This document shows positions 1-9,278 of a DNA stretch of 21,865 nt, in pieces. Where the stretch lies: contig JBBBWG010008624.1 in the NCBI GenBank assembly GCA_037176905.1, positions 2,137 to 24,001 of the forward strand. The letters run 5' to 3'. The position numbers and the translations under genes were made by a program. How positions within the stretch are numbered: position 1 is the stretch's first letter; every line of letters starts with the position of its first letter. The notes beneath the pieces were generated by a model. It searched no databases, was not told the origin of the DNA, and saw only the letters and a program-made list of their open reading frames with translations. This DNA is from Azolla pinnata. Taxonomy: Eukaryota; Streptophyta; Polypodiopsida; Salviniales; Salviniaceae.

Positions 1-532
1 TTTCAGTCAAAGAGCACTTCAGGGTTTGAGCACTTTAGGGTTTAGGGTTTTGAGCAGTTTTATTCCATTTCAGTCAAAGAGCACTTTAGGGTTTGAGCAC
101 TTTAGGGTTTGGGGTTTAGAGAATCAAAGAGCACTTTAGGCTTTGAGCACTTTAGGATTTGGGGTTTAGACAGTCAAAGAGCACTTTAGGGTTTGAGCAC
201 TCTAGGGTTTGAGCACTCTAGGGTTTGAGCACTTTAGGGTTTGAGCACTCTAGGGTTTGAGCACTTTAGGGTTTGAGCACTCTAGGGTTTGAGCACTCTA
301 GGGTTTGAGCACTTTAGGGTTTGGGGTTTAGAGCAGTTTTATTCTAAATCAGTCAGAGAACACTTTATGGTTTGAGCACTTCAGGGTTTAGGGTTTAGAG
401 CAATTTTATTCTATATCCGTAAGAGAGCACTTTAGGGTTTACAGCAATTTGATTCTATATCAGTCAAAGAGCACTTTAGGGTTTGAGCACTTTAGGGTTT
501 AGGGTTTAGGGTTTAGGGTTTGGGGTTTTAGG
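1..532. repeat. Interstitial telomere-like repeat region (TTTAGGG-derived)
   Basis: The plant telomere heptamer TTTAGGG occurs throughout, mixed with the interspersed phrases GAGCAC and CAGTCAAAGAGCAC. Four perfect heptamers lie at 491-518, followed by degenerate units TTTGGGG and TTTTAGG to 532. Longer units containing GCAGTTTTATTC plus CAGTCAAAGAGCAC recur from about 54, 330 and 400. The degenerate, interspersed form fits an interstitial or subtelomeric relic rather than an active chromosome end. The region continues off the left edge of the window. Confidence 0.9.
179..322. repeat. 16-bp tandem repeat, nine head-to-tail copies
   Basis: The unit GAGCACTYTAGGGTTT starts at 179, 195, 211, 227, 243, 259, 275, 291 and 307, an exact 16-bp period. 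It combines one telomere heptamer with a 9-bp spacer. The variable seventh base reads T,C,C,T,C,T,C,C,T along the array. This suggests that a block of several units (80 bp, TCCTC) was duplicated after the variants arose. Confidence 0.95.
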
Positions 533-1372
533 ATAGCCATTGGCTTGGCTTGGAGCCAGCAGCTGATTACCTGCTAGTCCTGTGTCTCGCCTCGGAAAAA
601 ACAATGCATTTCGCGAAATCGAGCAAGCCTTCCGATAGATCCAACAACAGGAGATTGCTACCGGCAAAACAGGCATTGTGTGTGATACAGGCGCGTTTTC
701 GTGCTCATTGAACACGTTTCCAGCTGCTAGAAACAGTTGGAGCTGTATCAGTGTGCAAAGTAGTCAGTCCCATGCAGCCGTTCGATCTATCACTCTTGGG
801 GACGATCGTTGTTGAGAGCACCCCCCACATATTTTTTGATCTTCCCCTGTTGAATTCCGAGAAAGAAAGATGGCATGAGAACTCATCCCGAGTTTATCGC
901 GGTGCAAACAGGTTGTGTATATAGCCAGATCAGATCAGCAAAGAAGAGCTAAGCTGGATCAAGTCAGAGCTAACATACTCGCTCGTGGAATCTGCAGACT
1001 CTTCTCAAAGAATATGCCAAACACAGGTATAGTATGAAAGCATCAAACTGTAATGCAAGAGAATATGCCAAACACAGGTATAGCTTGAAACTCCTATATG
1101 CAGCGATGAAGCTGGAAGCGATGCTTCGACGAATCGATTCTCCTGACAAACGTACTCTGCAGATAGCACGGTAGCCAGACTTTGGCTCGATGTCTCGTGA
1201 CATGCCAGCATCTGAGAGAGTCGAACGAAGCAAGGCTCATTCTGGCCTTTAAAACAAGAGCTAGCTGGGCTCGAACGTTGACACATGGATCCGAGGCAGC
1301 GCAAGTCATCGTCTCAATCCGCTCTTGTAATGGTTCTCAACATTTCACCGATGACTGGCCACAGCTCCATCT
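533..1372. other. Gene-free stretch between telomere-like repeats and microsatellite
   Basis: No conserved protein, RNA gene or transposon terminus was recognised on either strand. The few open frames are short and show no family motif. The only structure seen is the spaced direct repeat at 1010-1083. Confidence 0.6.
1010..1083. repeat. 23-bp direct repeat, 51-bp period
   Basis: The sequence GAATATGCCAAACACAGGTA plus TAG occurs at 1010-1032 and again, identical, at 1061-1083. Both copies are followed by loosely similar bases (GTATGAAAG and CTTGAAACT). It is a local duplication of unknown meaning. Confidence 0.9.
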
Positions 1373-2672
1373 CCCACCATCATCACCATCATCATCACCA
1401 TCATCATCATCATCCATCAGCAGCATCGCCACTGCCATCATCATTATCAACATCGTCATCAAGCATCGCCACCATCGACGTCATCAACCACCGGCATCAT
1501 CATCATCATCACCTGCACCGTCACTGTCACCACCGACATCATCATCGTTGCCGCCATCATCACATCACCACCAATCATCTTCACTGTCCATATCATCATC
1601 AAGGTTCACCATCATCATCATTAACAACAACCATCACCAATATCGTCATGCAACCGTCAACATCGTCATCAAGCATCGCCACCGCCATTGTCATCATCAT
1701 CATCATCACCACCACCATCATCATCATCATCATCACCACCATCATCATCAACCACTGTCATTGTCATCACTAGCAACACCATCATCATCATCCACAGTCA
1801 TCACCATCGCCAGCATCAACAACAACAACATCAACATCAACATCACCGTCATCATCATCATCAACCACAATCATCATCATCGCATGCATCAACATCATCG
1901 TCATTGCCAGCATCGTCATCAAGCATCGCCTCCTCATCACCATCAACCACATCATCACCATCATCATCATCGTCAGCCACAGTCATCACCATCGCCACCA
2001 TCAACAACAGCAACATAAGCATCAACATCATCGTCATTGCCAGCATCGTCATCGAGCATCGCCGCATCATCACCATCAACCACATCATCACCAACATCAT
2101 CATCCACCACCACCACCACCACCACCATCATCATCATCAATCGTCGGCATCTTCATCAAGAATTGCATCATCAACATCAACATCATTGTCAGCATCGTCA
2201 TCAAGCATTGCATCATCAACATCATCATCATTGCCAGCATCGTCATCAAGCACCACCGCCATCATCACCATCCATCACCACCATCACCACCACCACCATA
2301 ATCATCACATCATCATCACCACCACCATCATCACCACCACCACCACCATCATCATCACCACCGTCACCATCACCATCACCATCAACCATCGCCATCATCA
2401 CCACTGCCAACATGATCATGATCATGATCATCACCACCACCATCACCACCATCATCATCATCACCACCACCATGATGACCATCATCATCATCACCACCAC
2501 CATCATGATCATGATGAAGATCATGACCACCACCATCATCCACATGACCATTCTTCATCACCATCATCACCATCATCATCATCTTCTTCTTCTTCTTCTT
2601 CATCACCCCCACCATCATCATCATCCCAGCGTCACCGCCACCGCCATCGCCATCGCCATCGCCATCGCCATC
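1373..2672. repeat. Long imperfect CAT/CAC (ATC-type) trinucleotide tract with higher-order duplications
   Basis: About 1.3 kb is built almost wholly of CAT, CAC, CAA and CGT/CGC triplets, with G nearly absent from long parts of the plus strand. Larger units recur inside it. A 25-bp block is identical at 1449-1473 and 1659-1683. A block of about 71 bp at 1891-1961 returns with few changes at 2024-2094. Variants of CAGCATCGTCATCAAGCATC occur near 1908, 2041, 2190 and 2235. Such triplets cannot form stop codons in most plus-strand frames, so poly-His, poly-Ser and Ile/Thr-rich open frames here are composition artefacts. The tract lies just upstream of the CGI-58-like gene. Confidence 0.93.
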
Positions 2673-2731
2673 AGCACCTTGGCGTGTGGGCTTCTGCATC
2701 GCTTGCAGACAAGGGAAAGGCATTCCATTCA

Positions 2732-2786
2732 AGAGGAGAAGAAGAAGGAGAAGGAGAAGAAGGAGAAGAAGAAGAAGAAGAAGAAT
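2732..2786. repeat. GAA/GGA purine tract
   Basis: A run of AGAAGGAGAAG-type triplets is polypurine on the plus strand. Such homopurine tracts can adopt triplex structure. TCT runs of the opposite composition lie on either side, at about 2580-2600 and 3092-3118. Confidence 0.85.
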
Positions 2787-2844
2787 CAGGAGCAGAAGAA
2801 GGAATCAACTGTACATAGATCCGCATTCATCGGAGCTGAAGGCA

Positions 2845-2952
2845 GCAGAGAAACCATCGCCGTGCAACTGCTTCTGCACGGACGAGAGACAGACGGAGGC
2901 AGAGAAGCCATCGCCTTGCAACTGCTTCTGCGCGGACGAGAGACAGACGGAG
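2845..2952. repeat. 54-bp tandem duplication (two copies)
   Basis: Copy one is 2845-2898 and copy two 2899-2952. Each begins GCAGAGAA, contains CAACTGCTTCTGC and ends GAGAGACAGACGGAG, with only a few substitutions. The unit equals 18 codons, so duplication preserves any frame. Because it ends about 70 bp before the predicted start codon of the hydrolase gene, it may be 5' UTR or proximal promoter; coding use is not supported. Confidence 0.9.
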
Positions 2953-3020
2953 TGCTTCTTATGCACCCGCTCAAAGGAGTTGCGGGGAGAGGGTTCTCAG
3001 AGAACAAGCTCTGGGCTCGC

Positions 3021-6000
3021 ATGGCTTCATCATCGCCATCGCCGCCGCCATCGCCATCGCCATCGTCTTCACCATCATCATCATCATCATCTTCTTCTTC
3101 TTCTTCTTCTTCTTCTTCGCCATTTTCGGATTGGCACAAGACATGGCAGCAACGCTTGCGATGGATTCCCACATCCAAAGCAGACATTATCGCATCAGAG
3201 CAGAGATTACTCTCTCTACTCAAGTATTCCTCTCTCTCTCTCGATCGCTCGTTCGGACCTTGTATGTTTCCTTTGCTTGTTCGTTTTCTGAGTCCTACCT
3301 TCGATCTCTGCCCATGGCTCCATTTCTATTGCATTGTGCATATTCTCTGTTCTACGGTGTGAGAAATACAGAGTTCAACTGCTCTCTTGTGGCTCTTTCT
3401 GCCGTGTTCTCTGAATCGTTGACCTACATGTAGAACGCCATATCTCCAAGAACAGGTGGACATCGGCTCAGGACCTCCTGGAACGGGCCTCAACTGGTTC
3501 AGATCTGCTAGCTCCAAGACGAGATACATCAACACAGTCACCTTTGAGAAGAACAAATCAGAGAAATCGCCAACGCTTGTTATGGTCCATGGCTATGGAG
3601 CAGCTCAAGGTTTCTTCTTCCGGAACTTCGATGCCCTTGCGGACCATTTCAAGGTCATCGCCATAGATCAGCTCGGGTGAGAAACTTATGTTTTTCGGAA
3701 TGGATTTTGTATATGAAAATGAAAACCACAAATCGTTCTCGATATATTCCTTGTAATCATCTAGCTCCTCCTTTACCGATTGACAGAATGTTTTAGGTTT
3801 ATAGGTGTGGTGCTTCGAGCCGACCAGATTTCACTTGCAAGTCTACTGAAGGTTTAGGGTTTTATCTCCCTATCTATCTGTCAATATATGATGTTAATAT
3901 CAACACCACCATCAGTCCATCATCCATCTCCATCACCATCACACTCATTCGTCATTGTCGTTGATGATAATTAAGTGCCTAACTAAACCTTTTTCCTAGA
4001 AAAGAGGATACAGATGCATTGCTTCTCTCAAGGCGGTTCTATTTTGCAGAAGCGGAGGCATGGTTCATCGATTCATTTGAGGCATGGAGGAAAGCCAAAA
4101 AACTAGAGAATTTCATTCTCCTGGGCCACTCCTTGGGGGGATATGTTGCAGCAAAATATGCATTGAAGGTGAGAAAATAGTACCAAATCGAACATAAACA
4201 GGCAATATCTCCCTTAAGAGCGATTTTTATACAAAGCATGGAGGTCATTCATTATATTGAGGGTTTTGATCATACTCCTTGCCCAGCATCCCGAGCATGT
4301 ACAACATCTAATACTGGTCGGTCCAGCTGGGTTCTCCGCAGAGACGGATGAAAGGTCAGAATGGGTTCTCAGGTTCAAAACTACATGGAGAGGAGCTATA
4401 CTAAGCCATTTGTGGGAATCAAACTTCACGCCTCAGAAGGTGATCAGGTATAAAAGCTTAATTAATACCTCAGAAGGTCATTAGGTGTATAAAAACTCTG
4501 TGAATGCATGAGAAGGTCATTAGGTATTGAAAATCAATTAGCAACATACACAACTATCATTGTTTATTTATATGGGTTGGGGAGGAGATTATGTTAACTG
4601 CGTACATAGCCTTGGTCAAACTCACTTTCCTGTGAGTATATTGCTGTTTGATGTGAACAATCTATGGGAAAATGGGTACTTGAACCCCCTGATGCTTGAG
4701 CTGTTTGAGCTATGATATGCTGAATTTATCCTTGTTTTTCATTCTTTGGGGGATTCATATCCCGGCAGAAAATATGGAGCTAATCAAAACCAGCAGTCAA
4801 GGGCATTACAAGAGCGATATATCGATATTTCTCATACCATCGATGTTGAAGCAGGCTTCAGCTTGCTATTGAAGGAACATTACAAGTGCCGATGTCTTTC
4901 TGGAAGATCCACTTTTCGTTTGAAGGGTTTATCTTCTCAAGAGAAGAGATTGGCACATTGACCTGTGATGAGGATTGGAAGTTTGCTGCTCTAGTGACAG
5001 GCGCAAGTTAACCTGATAGGCTTAGTAAGGAGGTCATAATATCTGACCAGACTCTACCCAGAAAATGATAGTAAAGCATTGAAAGAGTGTTGCATAATGT
5101 CTGGCGTTGGACACCTTTATGATCCAGGGATAAATGTCCGGGTTCCAGCTCAATTTTATGGATTGACTCTTACTGGTGCTAGGTGAGGAGTTTCAGTTTC
5201 AGGCATCACTTCTCAAACTCCAGTAACGTGTTGATGCAGGATGCATGGATAATCCAACTATTCTACTTATGGAGCTTCCCTGTTTGAGCTTGCTGCCCTC
5301 AGGTTGCATGCAACAGTGTGCACCTGTCATCCTGCAATTCTGTATGCTGAGCACAAGTGTGAACAAAGAAAACAACTAGCTTTCATTTTTATACTGTAGA
5401 ATATGCTGATATGATGTTTCACGTTGATATCACTCGAGATGTCCTACCTCCAATGAAGGATTTTCGAGGGAAACGATTGTTTAACCATTAGGTTCAATAT
5501 CATGAACATTCTTTTTCATTAGAGCTTCCTCATGCCCTGTGAGCCGTCCTCCTGCTTTCTTTTGGGATTTTATGGACTTGCTAAAGCGTAATGCAGCAAG
5601 CAAGCAAGCCTACGTTGTAGCACAGTCCGTGGGGTCTAAAATTCTGCCTATTCCCGTATTCCACTATCTAGGATTTGCATCATTAGAGGAACATTAGATG
5701 CTGTTGGGGTGATATGAGATTTATACCCTTGTTTGATTTCGAACATTGTTGGCTTTCTCTTTTGCAGAACTGCAGGTCGTTGGGGTCCTGATTTAGTAAG
5801 GAACTACACAAATACACGATTTGGCTCGATGTCTGTTGGCACAATATTGAGTGAGGAGGAGTCAGATTTGCTTTCAGGTTTTCTATGGTTAATGTAATCT
5901 TGGGTAGCACAATAGAATATATGACATTTAAGGTTTGCACCCTTCTAACAAATTATCTTGCAGATTATGTTTATCACACATTAGCTGGCAAGGCAAGTGG

Positions 6001-6596
6001 AGAGCTGTGCCTCAAATATCTCTTTGCTTTTGGAGCCTTTGCAAGGAAGCCACTCTTGGAAAGGTGGGTACCTTGAAGGTTCTCCTTTTCATATGAGGAA
6101 TATTTTCAGTGCTTTTCGTACGAGGAATGTTTCCAGTCTTGTGTATATGGATTTTTCACTTCTATCTTTTTTTTCCCTTCAACGGGAGCAGGGAGATCGA
6201 TCTTTCAATGCATTATTTAAAATGTGTTTTACATGTACATGTAGAGCGGCTGATTGGAAGGTTCCAACATCTTTCATCTATGGTAAAGCAGATTGGATGG
6301 ACTATAGAGGTGCTGTGGCTGCTTGCAGCAAAATGAGGGTTCCTAAAGACATTGTGAGGATTGAGAAGGTATTTAGCAATTTTACTCATGTAGGGTTTTG
6401 TAAGGTCTCATTGCGCTTCTGCTATTAGAACGTCAGTGGTGTCTCTTAATTAATAGTTGGGTTGTTTTATGTACAGGGTGGACATTTTGTCTTCCTGGAT
6501 AATGCAAGTGCATTTCATGTGGCTGTCATCAACAGCTGTCGTAAATTTCTAGATGGACGAGAGCGGTTTCATGAGGACATATCGAAGGTTCTTTAA
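3021..6596 (+). CDS. CGI-58: CGI-58/ABHD5-like alpha/beta hydrolase (nine exons, predicted 408 aa)
   Basis: Homologous to plant CGI-58 (Arabidopsis At4g24160), a lipase, phospholipase and lysophosphatidic-acid acyltransferase that keeps lipid stores in balance and in Arabidopsis binds the peroxisomal transporter PXA1. Predicted coding exons: 3021-3223, 3434-3676, 3805-3851, 4050-4168, 4287-4447, 5768-5877, 5964-6063, 6245-6368, 6477-6596. All introns are GT-AG and the joined frame has no internal stop. Visible motifs: HGYG oxyanion motif near His120, nucleophile elbow GHSLGG (Ser192), likely acid in YGKADWMD (Asp344), and HFVFLD (His372-Asp377), which is both the HX4D acyltransferase motif and the likely catalytic His. 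The animal protein lacks the serine; here it is kept. Length is close to Arabidopsis (about 418 aa). The start at 3021 has good context (GCATGG) and gives a Ser/Pro-rich leader before WHKTWQQRLRWIPTS; an in-frame ATG at 2961 is the alternative. At the exon 2/3 join the usual LGWG reads LGCG. Confidence 0.93.
4448..5767 (+). other. Intron 5 of the CGI-58-like gene (1,320 bp)
   Basis: It is bounded by AG|GTATAA at the 5' side and TTTTGCAG|A at the 3' side. It is far longer than the gene's other introns (86-210 bp). The extra length includes the decayed coding-like segment annotated at 4768-5488, so an old insertion is likely. Other parts show no recognisable feature. Confidence 0.8.
4768..5488 (+). 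pseudogene. Coding-like fossil inside intron 5, family not recognised
   Basis: Several open blocks read like protein but are split by stops and frame changes. Block 4768-4869 is followed in the same frame by 4873-4920 (contains SADVFLEDPLF). A shifted block ends at 5008 (contains EEIGTLTCDEDWKFAALVTG). Block 5040-5183 contains VGHLYDPGINVRVPAQFYGL, and 5253-5396, in the same frame as the previous one, contains YGASLFELAALRLHA. Another shift gives 5399-5488 (DITRDVLPPMKDF). None matches CGI-58, so this is not a duplicated exon. Some boundaries look like splice sites (GGCAG before 4769, AG|GTGAGG at 5183). It could be an inserted gene fragment or retrocopy, or chance; I cannot name the parent. 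Confidence 0.35.
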
Positions 6597-6600
6597 TAAA
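6595..6600 (+). terminator. AATAAA overlapping the CGI-58 stop codon
   Basis: AATAAA starts one base inside the TAA stop of the hydrolase gene. It is the first canonical poly(A) signal. Plant 3' ends use loose signals, so the true cleavage site may lie further downstream. Confidence 0.35.
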
Positions 6601-7347
6601 AATTGTATTGATTCTTGTATGAGTATGCCTTAACTCAGTCTCAAGGTCTTCTTCATAACACAATCATCTGTTCGAGCAAAGATGATTATCATCATCTGTA
6701 ATAACAACAGATTCAAAGTTCAAACTTACAGAAGCATTCAACAACTATACGACCGGGTGATCATGTACAGTGACAAGAGTACACCTCTTTGGTCATATAC
6801 AAGACTGTGAAGCGTATAAACTTCATATCTTTGATTTTCTTTTCATGTGCAGTGTGCAATTCTTCTGGTAACATGCCACTCAAAATTTGAAAGCTGTACA
6901 ACAGTTTGATGTATAAGTACCTTTATGCTCCATGTAAATATATTGTGACAAGATTAATGATATAGATGGTCAGTTTTCATAGTTCTCCCAGTAATTACAA
7001 ACCAATGGAAATTCTTGTTTACTATTGAGAAATAATGTTCTTCAATACTGTACACAGATGTATCTGGAGAGGTGTTAACAGTACACCAATTGCAGTTTGC
7101 CTTACAGATGTGACATTAATCAGGAAACATTAGCAATTAATTTAACAAAATGAGGTAGATGTCATTTTAACAGATTGAACCATATTCATAGAGGTTGTGT
7201 CAAAAAATCAATTACTATGGCAATGGTACCATAGTCTGCTTGAGAATATTTTCCAATATAGCAAGTTCTTTATCTGTTGAAGTGGAAATTGTGGACTCAA
7301 GTGTTGGTATCAAGATCAATTCCACCAAAAAATTCCTTCTTTATTAA

Positions 7348-7416
7348 CTAGTGATGGTGCAAGATGTGCCTCCATGCCTGGACATAACCTAGGAGCAGCT
7401 CCGCTGCAGCATAAAT
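7348..7416 (-). other. Candidate terminal coding exon of an unrecognised minus-strand gene
   Basis: On the minus strand a pyrimidine-rich stretch ending TATGCCAG at 7417 is followed by 22 sense codons reading IYAAAELLLGYVQAWRHILH-H-H and a TAG at 7350-7348. AATAAAG follows within a few bases. Splice acceptor, amphipathic-looking peptide, stop and poly(A) signal in this order resemble the last exon of a gene. The family is unknown and no upstream exon could be joined with confidence. A possible partner exon is 11031-11069, between a TATGCAG acceptor and a GTATTA donor, but the joining frame is untested. Confidence 0.22.
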
Positions 7417-8593
7417 CTGGCATACAAAAATTTCAAAGATCAAATGAAGCAATTAACATCGATCTAATTTTCAAGAATAGAGACATAACCCCTATACAAA
7501 AGAAAAAAGAATATTTCCACTAAAACACAACACTCAAGTTGATTGTCTTCATGCTTGAGAGTGATACTCTTACAGGAGTAAGTAAAAGAAGGTAAACCTG
7601 AACTTGGTAGCCAGGTCATGATAGCAAAATATACAAGCAAAAGTATACTACTACCTGGCCCGAAAGTGAATGACGGAAACAATTAATGTCACTGACTACA
7701 AATCATCTCCTTTGACATTTATAAGCAAAAGTGAACGATAGAAACAGTACATGTGACTGACCACTCGTTTGATGAATGAGAAGGCTATGGTCCATGGGAG
7801 CTTTCCAAAGCCTAGATTTTGAAGATGGAGAATGAGGAAGGAATATGAAGAGGGAAATTCTTCTTTGACTGAAAACAATGCAGCTATGTTGAAACTAAAA
7901 GATTAAAAATAAATCATAGAAGATATATTTTAAATCAACAGAGTAACATACAGAATTATTAGAGGATAAAGTTCTCCTTTGACAGTAAAACTATGCAGGC
8001 AAATTGAAACCAACAATTAAACGTAACTTATTCAAACTGCTTATAATCAGCTTACCAATCGAATATGTATGTACACTAATCTGCTAAATGATTAGTCACA
8101 AGGCATTGCAATGCATAACCGGTGGATCAGGGTGCCCTCAACTCACCATGATAAAATGACTCCCTTTTAGTATCACACTGAAATCATCTAGATCTCTTTT
8201 CACTACTACAAAAAGCAAGAACTACCAACTGTGATGGACTACGCCCTCTTCTTTCATACCTAGTTTTGAGTCTTGTAATCATAAAAAACTAGTTCTCAGA
8301 TTTTAGGACCAAAAAAGCTCACAATATTTGGGAGTTTCCAAAAAAGAATGGAAATGATATAGATTATACAATGATAACATAATTCAATAAACTGAATTCC
8401 ATCCATGTCTTTCCTTTGGAAGCGCACTGTACATTGAATTGAATTTTCTGCAATCTGCAAGTTACATAAGCTTTACTCAAAAGACCTAAATCTCCCTGAA
8501 GAAATGGAATTTTACCCCAGAAATTTTGGTGAATGCAATAAGTGTAAGACTTCGAAACCAAAGTACCATCACTCTTCATGCATGAAGAAAACC

Positions 8594-8646
8594 ACTAAAT
8601 ATCTAACAGTTATAGTGCCCATGCCATAAGGTTGTAGATATTTAGT
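8594..8646. repeat. 12-bp perfect inverted repeat with 29-nt loop
   Basis: ACTAAATATCTA at 8594-8605 is exactly complementary to TAGATATTTAGT at 8635-8646. The flanking bases do not extend the stem. It could be a small foldback or chance in AT-rich sequence. Confidence 0.6.
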
Positions 8647-8984
8647 CACAAAACCCACTTCTCTACTCAAGTGCTAGAATGAACAGGGAAACGCTGCAGT
8701 TGGACCAAGTATTTGCAGGTATTTCAAATGGATGGAAAACCTAACTAAGGTAATTTTCACACACTTGCAGATGATGGATTTTGAATTAAATGAAGTGATC
8801 AAGTATATTAATAGAGAAATATGACAACGGACAAATCTTGGTACTAGAATTCATCTTGGAGGGAAGACAGTGGCTACACATAATCCTCTATATGTAAGGG
8901 CTGCATGCTCAACTTTCTCATAAATTTGCAGCCAGTGGTGTCTCAAAGAAAAATGTGTACGGATACAGTTCCAAGAGCCAGTAA

Positions 8985-9278
8985 CTAAATTGCAGTTACC
9001 ACTTGCCATATCAACTTTGCTCTATGGGGTAAGAATGTGAGGACTTTATAGTCCTGAAGTTTGCCTGCAGAAAGCATGAGAGATCCAAGATATAATTCAG
9101 CAGAGATTCGCTATGGTATTCTTTCAGTAAGCAACTGGTATCCATAAGCTTTCGGAAACCCTTCAACAAAAGTATTCAAGGTTATTACATCTGCCATCAC
9201 AACAGTTTGCTGAACATGGAGATAATCATTGTCGAACCCAGGAATGGTTTGAGCAACATAGCATAAGTACAAAGTGTG
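8985..9278 (-). pseudogene. Coding-like minus-strand block with one internal stop
   Basis: The frame read from 9278 downward is open for 55 codons (contains VAQTIPGFDNDYLHVQQ and FVEGFPKAYGYQ). It meets a TAG at 9113-9111 and stays open for 41 more codons to a TAG at 8987-8985 (contains AELYLGSLMLSAG). The amino-acid mix is more protein-like than that of the surrounding AT-rich DNA. No family was recognised and no initiator is evident. Confidence 0.18.

Noticed and set aside
1788-2732. Minus-strand Met/Val/Asp-rich frames opposite the microsatellite
   Set aside because: They are the complement of the same trinucleotide tract and have composition-driven sequence only.
1182-2818. Long plus-strand frames rich in His, Ser, Ile and Thr (up to 376 codons)
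   Set aside because: They result from CAT/CAC/ATC triplets that cannot make stops. Two or three frames are open at once and there is no domain or splice context.
2686-3291. Plus-strand frame with two CNCFC-containing repeats, possibly a Cys-rich peptide
   Set aside because: The repeat is the 54-bp duplication read in one of several open frames. The frame then runs through the microsatellite in the wrong phase for CGI-58 exon 1.
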